64,000 bases of DNA, taken from NCBI RefSeq assembly GCF_000721605.1, contig NZ_JOIZ01000011.1, forward strand, positions 1 to 64,000. Direction: 5' to 3'. This document shows, piece by piece, positions 39,158 through 47,644 of this stretch (positions within the stretch are counted from its first letter, which is position 1; the number at the start of each line of letters is the position of its first letter). A model generated the notes under the pieces. The model made no database searches. It saw nothing but the letters and a program-made list of their open reading frames with translations, and was not told the origin of the DNA. Made by a program: the position numbers and the translations under genes. This DNA is from Streptomyces sp. NRRL S-37. Its GTDB lineage: Bacteria > Actinomycetota > Actinomycetes > Streptomycetales > Streptomycetaceae.

Positions 39158-39336
39158 GCGGTTCCTCCCGGTGTCGTGTCCGCTTCTCATGATCCAGTCT
39201 TCCCCACGCCGCGCGGCTCGCGCATACCCGAGCGCGGGAACGCCGTCGAACATACGATGGGCAGGGCCGGTACGGTGGCCGCGGCCCGGCCGGGGCCCGC
39301 CGCGCCGGGGATCCGACCGCACGACGTGGGGGACGT

Positions 39337-41013
39337 ATGACACAGGCCGCCGAAGCGGCGCGGACCGTGATCATGACCGTGGACGACGACCCGGGCGTCT
39401 CCCGCGCCGTGGCCCGGGACCTCAGACGGCGCTACGGGGCGTCGTACCGGATCGTGCGCGCGGAGTCCGGGGAGTCCGCGCTGGACGCGCTGCGTGAACT
39501 GAAGCTGCGCGGCGACCTCGTCGCCGTGATCCTCGCCGACTACCGGATGCCCCGGATGAACGGCATCGAGTTCCTGGAACAGGCCCTCGACATCCATCCC
39601 GGCGCGCGGCGGGTGCTGCTCACCGCGTACGCGGACACCGGCGCGGCGATCGACGCAATCAACGTCGTCGACCTCGACCACTACCTCCTCAAGCCGTGGG
39701 ACCCGCCGGAGGAGAAGCTCTACCCGGTCCTGGACGACCTCCTGGAGGCCTGGCGGCGCAGCGACCACCGGCCGGTGCCCAGCACCAAGGTGGTCGGGCA
39801 CCGCTGGTCGGCGCGCTCCTCGGACGTGCGGGAGTTCCTGGCCCGCAACCAGGTGTCCTACCGCTGGTACTCCGCCGACGAGCCGGAGGGCCGGCGGCTG
39901 CTGGCCGCCGCGGGCGAGGACGGGACGCGGCTGCCGGTGGTGATCACCCCGGACGGGACGCCGCTGGTGGAGCCGGAGTCCGTGGACCTCGCCGCCCGGG
40001 TGGGCCTGGCGACGACCCCGGAGGCCGGCTTCTACGACCTGGTGGTGATCGGCGGCGGCCCGGCGGGGCTCGGCGCGGCGGTCTACGGGGCCTCCGAGGG
40101 GCTGCGGACCGTGCTGGTGGAGCGGTCGGCGACCGGCGGGCAGGCGGGGCAGTCCTCGCGGATCGAGAACTACCTGGGCTTCCCCGACGGCGTGTCGGGC
40201 GCGCAGCTCACCGACCGGGCGCGGCGGCAGGCGACGAGGTTCGGCGCCGAGATCCTCACCGCGCGGGAGGTGACGGGTCTCGAGGTCAACGGCGGCGCCC
40301 GGGTCGTACGGTTCTCCGACGGGTCGTCGGTCGCCGCGCACAGCGTGATCCTGGCGACCGGGGTGTCGTACCGGCGGCTGGCGGCGCCCGGCTGCGACGA
40401 CCTCAACGGCTGCGGGGTCTACTACGGGTCGGCGCTGACGGAGGCCGCCGCCTGTCAGGGGCACGACGTGTACATCGTCGGCGGCGCCAACTCGGCGGGG
40501 CAGGCCGCGATGTACCTGTCCCGGTTCGCCAAGTCGGTGACGCTGCTGGTGCGCGGTCCGGACCTGACGGCGTCGATGTCGTACTACCTGATCCAGCAGA
40601 TCGACCGGGCGCCGAACATCTCGGTGCGGTGCGGCGCGGTCGTCGAGGGCGCGCACGGCGACGGCCGGCTGGAGCGGCTGACGCTGCGCGACACGGACAG
40701 CGGGCGGACCGAACTCGTCGACGCGCAGTGGCTGTTCGTGTTCATCGGCGCCGCTCCGCTGACCGACTGGCTGGACGGCACGGTGCTGCGGGACGACCGC
40801 GGGTTCATCCTCGCCGGGCCCGACCTCACCGCCGACGGGCGTCCGCCGGCCGGCTGGGAGCTGGACCGGCCGCCGTACCACCTGGAGACCAGCGTGCCCG
40901 GCGTGTTCGTGGCGGGCGACGCCCGCGCGGAGTCCGCCAAGCGGGTCGCGTCCGCCGTCGGAGAGGGAGCCATGGCCGTGATGCTCGTCCACCGGTACCT
41001 GGAGCAGTCGTGA
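39337..41013 (+). CDS. Receiver / glutaredoxin-like / thioredoxin reductase-like fusion
   Basis: This 558-residue protein has an N-terminal receiver (10-130, phospho-acceptor Asp68 in ILADYRMPRMNG, Lys119), a thioredoxin-fold segment (about 150-225, HRWSARSSDVREFLARNQVSYRWY, lacking the CxxC) and a C-terminal thioredoxin reductase-type flavoprotein (235-555, VVIGGGPAGLGAA; NADPH motif IVGGANSAGQAAMYL). The reductase CxxC (CATC in typical enzymes) is absent; the region reads GCGVYYGSA. It is therefore more likely a phosphorylation-controlled flavin oxidoreductase or redox sensor than a true thioredoxin reductase. Its stop overlaps the kinase gene start. Confidence 0.9.
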   Translation: MTQAAEAARTVIMTVDDDPGVSRAVARDLRRRYGASYRIVRAESGESALDALRELKLRGDLVAVILADYRMPRMNGIEFLEQALDIHPGARRVLLTAYADTGAAIDAINVVDLDHYLLKPWDPPEEKLYPVLDDLLEAWRRSDHRPVPSTKVVGHRWSARSSDVREFLARNQVSYRWYSADEPEGRRLLAAAGEDGTRLPVVITPDGTPLVEPESVDLAARVGLATTPEAGFYDLVVIGGGPAGLGAAVYGASEGLRTVLVERSATGGQAGQSSRIENYLGFPDGVSGAQLTDRARRQATRFGAEILTAREVTGLEVNGGARVVRFSDGSSVAAHSVILATGVSYRRLAAPGCDDLNGCGVYYGSALTEAAACQGHDVYIVGGANSAGQAAMYLSRFAKSVTLLVRGPDLTASMSYYLIQQIDRAPNISVRCGAVVEGAHGDGRLERLTLRDTDSGRTELVDAQWLFVFIGAAPLTDWLDGTVLRDDRGFILAGPDLTADGRPPAGWELDRPPYHLETSVPGVFVAGDARAESAKRVASAVGEGAMAVMLVHRYLEQS

Positions 41014-42488
41014 GCGGGCGTCCGATGCCGTGCAGCCCCCAGGAGATCGGCTCCCTGTTCCTGTTCGAGAAGCTCACCGACGAACAGCTCGGACGGCTCT
41101 GCGCCGAGGGGCGGGTGGAACGGTTCGAACCCGGCCCCGTCTACACCGAGGGCTCCCCCGCCACCTGCTTCTACGTGATGCTGGAGGGCACCGTCGTGCT
41201 GTCCCGCCGGGTCGGCGCGGACGACGTGGAGGTCAGCCGCACCTCCCAGCGCGGGGTGTACGCGGGGGCCATGCAGGCCTACCTCGGGGACCGGGTGCGG
41301 CAGGTCTACACCAACTCGATGCGCGTGACGGAGCCGACCCGGTTCTTCGTGGTGCCCGCGGACACGTTCGCGAGCGTCATGCGGGAGTGGTTCCCGATGG
41401 CGGTCCACCTCCTGGAGGGGCTGTTCTTCGGTTCGAAGAACACCCAGCGCGCCATCGGCCAGCGCGAACGGCTGCTGGCGCTGGGCTCGTTGTCGGCCGG
41501 GCTGACGCACGAGCTGAACAACCCGGCCGCGGCGGCCGTACGGGCGACGGCGACGCTGCGCGAACGCGTCGGCAAGATGCGGCACAAGCTGCGCGTCATC
41601 TCCGCGGGCACCTACGACCGCGAGACGCTGGCCGGCCTCATCGAGATCCAGGAACGGACGGCCGAACGGGTCGCGAAGGCGCCCGTGCTCAGCCCGCTGG
41701 AGGCGTCGGACCGGGAGGACGAGCTCGCCGACTGGCTGGACGACCACGGCATCCCCGACGGCTGGCGGATCGCCCCGACGTTCGTCCAGGCCGGACTGGA
41801 CCTGGACTGGCTGGAGCAGGTCGCCGCCGCCGTCGACGAGGCGACGCTGCCGTCGGCGGTCGGCTGGCTCAGCTACACGGTCGAGACGGAACTGCTCATG
41901 GACGAGATCGCGGACTCCACGAACCGCATCTCGCACCTCGTCGACGCCGCCAAACAGTACTCGCAGCTCGACCGCGCCCCCTTCCAAGTCGCCGACGTGC
42001 ACGAACTCCTCGACAGCACCCTGCTGATGCTGTCGGGAAAGTTCGGGCCGCGGATCAAGGTGGTCAAGGAGTACGACCGGACGCTGCCGCGGATCCCGGC
42101 CTACCCGGCGGAGCTCAACCAGGTGTGGACCAACCTGATCGACAACGCGGTCGCCGCCATGAACGGCACGGGCGCGGACGACGGGCAGGGCGGACAGGGC
42201 ACGCTGACCGTGCGCACCGCGCGGGAGAACGACCGGCTGCTGGTGGAGTTCGGCGACACCGGCACGGGCGTCCCGCCGGAGATCCGCGACCGGGTCTTCG
42301 ACCCGTTCTTCACCACCAAACCGGTGGGTGAGGGCACCGGACTGGGCCTGGACATCTCCTGGCGGATCGTGGTCGACAAGCACCACGGGACCCTGCGGTT
42401 CGAGTCCGAGCCGGGCGACACCCGCTTCCAGGTGCTGCTGCCGCTCACCGCACCGGCCGCCGACGACACCCCCGAGGAGCCCGCATGA
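41010..42488 (+). CDS. cNMP-binding sensor histidine kinase
   Basis: This 492-residue soluble kinase has an N-terminal Crp-like cyclic-nucleotide-binding domain (about 5-130), a kinase dimerisation helix with His167 in GLTHELNNPAAA, a long helical insert (200-320) and a GHKL ATPase domain (about 350-485: NLIDNAVAAM, GDTGTGVPPEI, GEGTGLGLDIS). GTG 41010 overlaps the previous stop and follows GGAG by five bases. It is the obvious kinase for the receiver in the preceding fusion. Whether it binds cAMP or another nucleotide is unknown. Confidence 0.9.
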   Translation: MSGRPMPCSPQEIGSLFLFEKLTDEQLGRLCAEGRVERFEPGPVYTEGSPATCFYVMLEGTVVLSRRVGADDVEVSRTSQRGVYAGAMQAYLGDRVRQVYTNSMRVTEPTRFFVVPADTFASVMREWFPMAVHLLEGLFFGSKNTQRAIGQRERLLALGSLSAGLTHELNNPAAAAVRATATLRERVGKMRHKLRVISAGTYDRETLAGLIEIQERTAERVAKAPVLSPLEASDREDELADWLDDHGIPDGWRIAPTFVQAGLDLDWLEQVAAAVDEATLPSAVGWLSYTVETELLMDEIADSTNRISHLVDAAKQYSQLDRAPFQVADVHELLDSTLLMLSGKFGPRIKVVKEYDRTLPRIPAYPAELNQVWTNLIDNAVAAMNGTGADDGQGGQGTLTVRTARENDRLLVEFGDTGTGVPPEIRDRVFDPFFTTKPVGEGTGLGLDISWRIVVDKHHGTLRFESEPGDTRFQVLLPLTAPAADDTPEEPA

Positions 42489-42838
42489 CCAGCGACCACG
42501 CCATCGACCCCGGCGTTCCCCCGACCGGCCCGGGCTGCGCCGACTGCGACGCCGTGGGCGGCTGGTGGTTCCACCTGCGGCGCTGCGCGCGATGCGGCCA
42601 CATCGGCTGCTGCGACAGCTCGCCCGGGCAGCACGCCACGGCGCACTTCGAGGCCACCGGGCATCCCGTGGTCCGCAGTTACGAGCCGGGCGAGGACTGG
42701 TTCTGGGACTACGCCACCAACGAGCTGTACGAGTCCGGCCCCGACCTGGCCCCGCCCGTGAGCCACCCGGCCGACCAGCCGTCGCCGGGTCCGGCGGGAC
42801 GGGTGCCGTCGGACTGGGCCCGGGCGCTACGGCGGTAA
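42485..42838 (+). CDS. UBP-type zinc finger protein
   Basis: This 117-residue protein is mostly a ZnF-UBP domain: Cys18, Cys21, Cys34, Cys37, Cys42/43 and His50, His54, His60 give the C-x2-C...C-x2-C...H pattern, with CGHIGCCDSSPGQHATAHFEATGHPV matching the family. In eukaryotes this fold binds the C-terminus of ubiquitin; in a bacterium without ubiquitin it might bind the C-terminal tail of another protein (Pup is possible but unproven). The ATG overlaps the kinase stop, tying it to the redox two-component unit. Confidence 0.9.
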   Translation: MTSDHAIDPGVPPTGPGCADCDAVGGWWFHLRRCARCGHIGCCDSSPGQHATAHFEATGHPVVRSYEPGEDWFWDYATNELYESGPDLAPPVSHPADQPSPGPAGRVPSDWARALRR

Positions 42839-42925
42839 GGGATCGCGACCGGGAACCCGCGGCCGCCGCCCGTCGTTGTCCGGACACCCCCACCGGTCCG
42901 TGTACGACGACAACAGGGCGGCGTG

Positions 42926-44227
42926 ATGCAGGAGTTGGTCCCCGGCGGGAATCTGGCCCTCCCGGGCGGTGCCGTGACCGTCCGGGTGCCCGGCCCCTTC
43001 GACGTGTCCGCGCTGATCACGGACGACGGCGGAAAGGTGCGCGGCGACGGCGACTTCGTGTTCTACAACCAGCCGTCCGCGCCGGGCGCCCGGCTCGTCG
43101 GGGACACCCTCACCGTCGACCCGCCGACGCTGCGTCCCGGCGCCGTGCGCGTCACGGTGGCCGTCAGCCCCGCCGACCCCGGCACCCCGCTGAGCGGGCT
43201 GCCCGTCCCCGTGCTCCAGGTCGCCGGTGCCGGCGGCCGCCCGCTCGCCCGGTTCTCCCCGCCCCGGGTGCGGCAGGAGGCCGTGCTGCTCCTCGCGGAG
43301 ATCTACCGGCGCGGCGGGGAGTGGAAACTGCGCGCCCTGGGACAGGGATACGCCGACGGACTGGCCGGGCTCGCACGGGACTTCGGGGTCGACGTGGCGG
43401 ACGACGACGGGGCGGTCGCCGCGCACACGGCACCCGCCGCCCCGGCCCGCCCGGCCGCCCAGGACGGCTTCCTCGGCCTGGTGAACTCCGTCCGGGCCGC
43501 CGCCGGTTCACCGCCGGTCGCCCATGACGCGCGGCTGGCCGACGCGGCGCGGGAGCACGCCGGCATGATGGCGCGCGGCGGGCGCCTCGCCGTCGAGGGC
43601 GTGGACGGAGTCTCCGTCCACCAGCGGGTCGTCGCCGCCGGATACCCGTATCTCACCGTCGGCGAGCACCTGGTCTCCGGGCCGCTCACGGTCGACCGGT
43701 TCGTCGACCACTGCCTGCGCCACGACGCGGCCCGCCGCACCGTGTGCGACCCCTCCTTCACCCATGCCGCCGTGGGGTCTTGCGAGGGGTCCGGCGACCT
43801 CTACTGGACGGCGTTGTGGGCCAGTCCGCTCACCCCGGACGGGCTGAGCCGTACGACCGGCGAGGTCATCGAGTTCACCAACCGGGAGCGCGTCCGTGCC
43901 GGACTTCCGCCCCTGTCCCACGACCCCCTGCTGACCGCGGCCGCGCAGGCGCACAGCGCCGACATGGTGGCCCGCGACTTCTACTCCCACACCGCGCCCG
44001 ACGGCGGCGAACCCTGGGACCGGGCCGCCGCCGCGGGTTCGGCGCTGCGGACGATCGGCGAGAACATCGCGTGCGGCCAGCGCTCGGCCGCCGAGGTCGT
44101 CCAGGGCTGGATGAACAGCCCCGGTCACCGCGCCAACATCCTCAAGGCCGGCTTCACCCGCATCGGCGTCGGGTTCGCGGGCGGCGGCCGGGCGGGCACG
44201 TACTGGACCCAGCTCTTCGGCGGCTGA
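42926..44227 (+). CDS. TerD-CAP domain fusion protein
   Basis: This 433-residue protein joins an N-terminal TerD-type domain (about 1-165: LVPGGNLALPGG, DFVFYNQ, VLLLAEIYRRGGEWKLRALGQGY) to two CAP/SCP domains (about 180-300, degenerate, and 310-433, with HTAPDGGEPWDRAAAAG, IGENIACG and GWMNSPGHRANIL). TerD proteins are calcium-binding stress and tellurite-resistance proteins; CAP domains are normally secreted, yet no signal peptide is present. ATG 42926 follows a GTG at 42923; either is possible. It stands alone. Confidence 0.88.
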   Translation: MQELVPGGNLALPGGAVTVRVPGPFDVSALITDDGGKVRGDGDFVFYNQPSAPGARLVGDTLTVDPPTLRPGAVRVTVAVSPADPGTPLSGLPVPVLQVAGAGGRPLARFSPPRVRQEAVLLLAEIYRRGGEWKLRALGQGYADGLAGLARDFGVDVADDDGAVAAHTAPAAPARPAAQDGFLGLVNSVRAAAGSPPVAHDARLADAAREHAGMMARGGRLAVEGVDGVSVHQRVVAAGYPYLTVGEHLVSGPLTVDRFVDHCLRHDAARRTVCDPSFTHAAVGSCEGSGDLYWTALWASPLTPDGLSRTTGEVIEFTNRERVRAGLPPLSHDPLLTAAAQAHSADMVARDFYSHTAPDGGEPWDRAAAAGSALRTIGENIACGQRSAAEVVQGWMNSPGHRANILKAGFTRIGVGFAGGGRAGTYWTQLFGG

Positions 44228-44296
44228 CGGCGCCGGCCCCGGTGCCGTCCGTACATGATCCTGGCGGAGGGAGGGAGTCCGGGCGAGGATGCCCCC

Positions 44297-44974
44297 ATGA
44301 AGGGTGACCTGTTTTCCAGTCAGCACACGGTGCGGCCGGCCACGGCTCCGGGCATGACCGTCGAGAACGCCAAATGCATCCGCTACACGGTCGACGGCGA
44401 GATGCACGCCCGGCAGGGCGCGATGGTCGCCTACCGCGGCGATCTCCGGTTCGAGCGCAAGGGGCAGGGCGTGGGCGGCATGCTCAAGCGGGCGGTGACC
44501 GGCGAGGGGCTGCCGCTGATGGCGGTGCGCGGCCGGGGCGAGGCGTGGTTCGCGCACGAGGCGCAAAACTGCTTCGTCGTCGAGGTCGACCCGGGCGACG
44601 AGTTCACCGTCAACGGCCGCAACGTCCTGTGTTTCGACGCCTCGCTGTCGTACCGCATCGCGACCGTGAAGGGCGCCGGCATCAGCGGCGGCGGGCTGTT
44701 CAACAGCGTGTTCACCGGACACGGCCGGCTGGGGCTGGTGTGCGAGGGGAATCCGCTGGTGATCCCGGTGTCGTCGCAGGACCCGGTGTACGTGGACACG
44801 GACGCGGTCGTCGGCTGGACCGCGGGCCTGGACACGTCGCTGCACCGTTCCCAGTCGCTGGGCTCGATGCTGCGCGGCGGGGCGGGCGAGGCCGTGCAGC
44901 TGATGCTGCGGGGCGAGGGGTACGTCGTCGTCCGGCCCAGTGAGGCGCCGCCGCAGAAGGCCCAGCAGCACTGA
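44297..44974 (+). CDS. AIM24 family protein
   Basis: This 225-residue beta-helical protein shows the AIM24/TRAP-like repeats (MHARQGAMVAYRGDLRFERKG, FVVEVDPGDEFTVNGRNVLCFD, FTGHGRLGLVCEGNPLVIPV). Function in bacteria is unknown; Streptomyces have several copies, often beside TerD genes, as here. The frame opens earlier, but ATG 44297 matches the family start. Confidence 0.88.
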   Translation: MKGDLFSSQHTVRPATAPGMTVENAKCIRYTVDGEMHARQGAMVAYRGDLRFERKGQGVGGMLKRAVTGEGLPLMAVRGRGEAWFAHEAQNCFVVEVDPGDEFTVNGRNVLCFDASLSYRIATVKGAGISGGGLFNSVFTGHGRLGLVCEGNPLVIPVSSQDPVYVDTDAVVGWTAGLDTSLHRSQSLGSMLRGGAGEAVQLMLRGEGYVVVRPSEAPPQKAQQH

Positions 44975-45055
44975 GCGATGTTGACCTTGGCCGCCGGGCG
45001 GGCCAGGGTGGAGGACGGCGCGGATCACCGCCCCCGCGCCGGAGAGGTGACAGTC

Positions 45056-46015
45056 GTGATCGGGATCGCCGACATCGGGACCGCGGCCGAGCGGATCGCC
45101 GGGCACGTGGTGCGGACCCCGACCGTGCCGAGCCCCGGCCTGTCGGCACTGCTCGGGGCCCCGGTCACCACGAAGCTGGAGCTGTTGCAGCGCACCGGTT
45201 CGTTCAAGGTGCGGGGCGCGGCGGCGAAGCTGCTGTCGTTGAGCGGGGCCGAGCGGGCCGCCGGGGTCGTGGCGGTGAGCGGCGGCAACCACGGGATCGC
45301 CCTCGCGGTGATGGCCGCGGCCCTCGATGTGAAGGCCACGGTGGTGATGCCGCGTTCGGCGCCCCTGCGGGCCGTGGAGATCGCGGAGTCCGCGGGCGCC
45401 TCGGTGCGGCTGACCGACGACATGGACGGCGCGTTCGCGCTCATGACCCGGCTGCAGCAGGAGGGGCTGACCCTGGTCCACCCCTTCGACGACCCGGTGG
45501 TGATCGCGGGTCAGGGCACGGTGGGGCTGGAGTTCGCCGCGGACGCCGGTGACCTCACGGACGTCCTGGTGAGCATCGGGGGCGGCGGGCTGATCGCCGG
45601 GGTCGCGGCGGCGCTGCGCGCGCTGCGGCCCGGGGTGCGGGTCTGGGGCGTGGAGACCGAGGGCGCGCAGGCGATGTCCGAGGCGCTGGCGGCGGGCGGC
45701 CCGGTGCCGGTGAAGCTGACGTCGATCGTCTCCACGCTCAGCGCCCCGGCCGTCTCCCCGCTGACGTACGAACACGTCTCGGAGCTGGTCACCGAGGTGC
45801 TGGTGGTACCGGACCGGGAGGCGGTGCGGGGGTCGCTGGAGCTCGCGGACCACGCCAAGGTGTGGGCGGAGCCGGCCGCCGGCTGTCTGCTGCCGGCCGC
45901 GCGGCGGGTGCTGGAGCGGGCCGGCGAGGGGGCCCGGCTCGGTCTCGTGGTGTGCGGCGGCAACGCCACCACCGGCGACATGATCGCCTGGGCGGAGCAC
46001 TTCGAACTTCGCTGA
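45056..46015 (+). CDS. Threonine/serine dehydratase-like PLP enzyme
   Basis: This 319-residue fold-type II PLP enzyme has the PLP-lysine motif TGSFKVRGAA, the substrate loop VSGGNHGIALA and the phosphate loop SIGGGGLIAGVAAAL. It has no regulatory ACT domain, as in catabolic threonine dehydratases. GTG 45056 follows GGAGAG by nine bases, which fixes the start; the frame extends upstream with no homology. Confidence 0.88.
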   Translation: MIGIADIGTAAERIAGHVVRTPTVPSPGLSALLGAPVTTKLELLQRTGSFKVRGAAAKLLSLSGAERAAGVVAVSGGNHGIALAVMAAALDVKATVVMPRSAPLRAVEIAESAGASVRLTDDMDGAFALMTRLQQEGLTLVHPFDDPVVIAGQGTVGLEFAADAGDLTDVLVSIGGGGLIAGVAAALRALRPGVRVWGVETEGAQAMSEALAAGGPVPVKLTSIVSTLSAPAVSPLTYEHVSELVTEVLVVPDREAVRGSLELADHAKVWAEPAAGCLLPAARRVLERAGEGARLGLVVCGGNATTGDMIAWAEHFELR

Positions 46016-46087
46016 GCCTCCCGTTGAACGGACCCAGCCCGCTCCCCGTACTCCTGGGGACAGCGGGAGCCGGCGGTTCGACGAGGG

Positions 46088-47644
46088 ATGGCCATGGGCA
46101 GGGCGCACGTCTCCACCGACCGGACGGTCGCCGAACGGTACCGGCTGGTCGAGATCACGCACCGGGAGACCAACTGCGTCCGCTGGTACGCCGACGATCT
46201 GCGGACCGGCCGCCCCTGTCTGCTCACCCGGATCGGGCTCCCGCGGGACGCGGCCGGCGCACACCGCGCGCCCGCCCGGGTGCTGCGGGCGGCACAGAGC
46301 GCGGCGCGCCTGTGCCCCGGCCGGATCGCCGGCGTCGTCGACACCGTCGAGGAGTCCGGTTTCCTGTGGACCGTCACCGCGTGGATCGACGGGACACCGC
46401 TCGACGAGGTCCTCGCCGAGGAGGGCGCGTTCGACCACGTACGGGCCGCGCGCGTCGCACTGGAGCTGCTCGACGTGCTGGACGCCGCGCACGCCGGGGG
46501 CGTCACGCACGGTGAGCTCAGCCCCGGCCAGGTGTTCCTGCGCGAGGGCGGGCCGGCCGTCGTCACCGGGTACGGCCTGGCCGGCGCGGCGCCGGCGCCC
46601 CGGCTCACGGCACCGTCGTACGCCTCCCCGGAGCAGGCCCGTGGCGAGCCGGCCGGGCGCGCCGCGGATCTGTGGGCGCTGGGCGCGCTCCTCCACACGA
46701 TGCTGGAGGGGCGTCCGCCGTTCCGGGACCGCGGGCGGCCCGAGGCCACGCTGAAGGGCGTGGACCGGCTGCCGCCGCGCGCACCGGTCCGGGCGGGCCC
46801 GCTCACCCAGGTCGTCCAAGGGCTGCTGCGCAAGGATCCGCGGGAGCGGCCGGCCGGCCAGGTGGTCCGCGGGGCGCTCACCCGGGTGCTGCGGGAGGCG
46901 GCGCCGGGCCCCCGGCCGCACGGCCCGCGCACCGGCACCGTGCGGTACGCGGGCCGGGAGCGGGGCAGGCGGACGACGCTCCTCGGCACCGCGCTCGCCG
47001 TCGTCACGGTGACGGTCGCGGTGCTCGCCGCGGCGCGAGGGCTGCCGGGCGCCGGCACCGGCTCCGCCGACGCGCCGCCGCCCCGGGTGTCCGCGCCGGC
47101 CGGCCTGCCGGACGTGCCCGGGGACCCGTCGACGCCGGCCCCCTCCCCCTCCCCGCCGGACGGCGCGGGCGGCCTCCCGCCGGGCTACCGCGCCCACCAC
47201 GCCCCGGAGGGCTTCTCCGTCGCGCTGCCGGAGGGCTGGGAGCGGCTGGACACCTCCCGCGGCGCCGACCGGGGCTACCGGGTCACCTTCGGCGCCGACG
47301 GGGACCCGCGTACGCTCGCCGTCACCTACAGCGAGCGGGTGGGGTCGGACGCGGTGGCCGTGTGGCGGGACGACGTGGAGCCGCGTCTGGAGCGGTCCGG
47401 CGCCGGCTACGAGCGGATCGGCGGGATCCGGGCGACGACGTACCAGGGGCGCGAGGCCGCCGACCTGGAGTGGTACGCCGCGGCCGGCGGCACCCGGGTG
47501 CGCACCTTCGGCCGCGGGTTCCTGCTGGGCGGCGGGCGCGGCTTCTCACTGCGCTGGACGACCCCGGCCGCCGCCTGGGAGGAACCCGCGAGCCGGGAGG
47601 CCCTGCGGACCTTCCTACGGACGTTCCGGCCCGCCGTGGACTGA
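46088..47644 (+). CDS. Membrane-anchored pseudokinase
   Basis: This 518-residue protein has a serine/threonine kinase-like domain (about 17-280) that lacks key residues: no Gly-rich loop, HGELSPGQVFL where HRDxKPxN is expected and VVTGYGLA where DFG belongs. The APE-like SYASPEQARG and DLWALGALLHTML are kept, so the fold is a kinase but catalysis is unlikely. A basic stretch, one transmembrane helix (about 297-318), a Pro-rich linker and an extracytoplasmic domain (about 365-518) follow. The layout resembles PASTA-less receptor kinases. Its end overlaps the convergent hydrolase gene by 30 bases. Confidence 0.88.
   Translation: MAMGRAHVSTDRTVAERYRLVEITHRETNCVRWYADDLRTGRPCLLTRIGLPRDAAGAHRAPARVLRAAQSAARLCPGRIAGVVDTVEESGFLWTVTAWIDGTPLDEVLAEEGAFDHVRAARVALELLDVLDAAHAGGVTHGELSPGQVFLREGGPAVVTGYGLAGAAPAPRLTAPSYASPEQARGEPAGRAADLWALGALLHTMLEGRPPFRDRGRPEATLKGVDRLPPRAPVRAGPLTQVVQGLLRKDPRERPAGQVVRGALTRVLREAAPGPRPHGPRTGTVRYAGRERGRRTTLLGTALAVVTVTVAVLAAARGLPGAGTGSADAPPPRVSAPAGLPDVPGDPSTPAPSPSPPDGAGGLPPGYRAHHAPEGFSVALPEGWERLDTSRGADRGYRVTFGADGDPRTLAVTYSERVGSDAVAVWRDDVEPRLERSGAGYERIGGIRATTYQGREAADLEWYAAAGGTRVRTFGRGFLLGGGRGFSLRWTTPAAAWEEPASREALRTFLRTFRPAVD

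Noticed and set aside
39224..39229. GGGTAT on the minus strand upstream of the universal stress protein gene
   Set aside because: No GNNT box lies 14-16 bases away, so it does not meet the rule used for the other SigB-type promoters.
43508..47200. Very long open frame on the minus strand
   Set aside because: It is antisense to TerD-CAP, AIM24, dehydratase and pseudokinase genes that all have clear domains; long antisense frames are normal in 72% GC DNA, and its translation is low-complexity.
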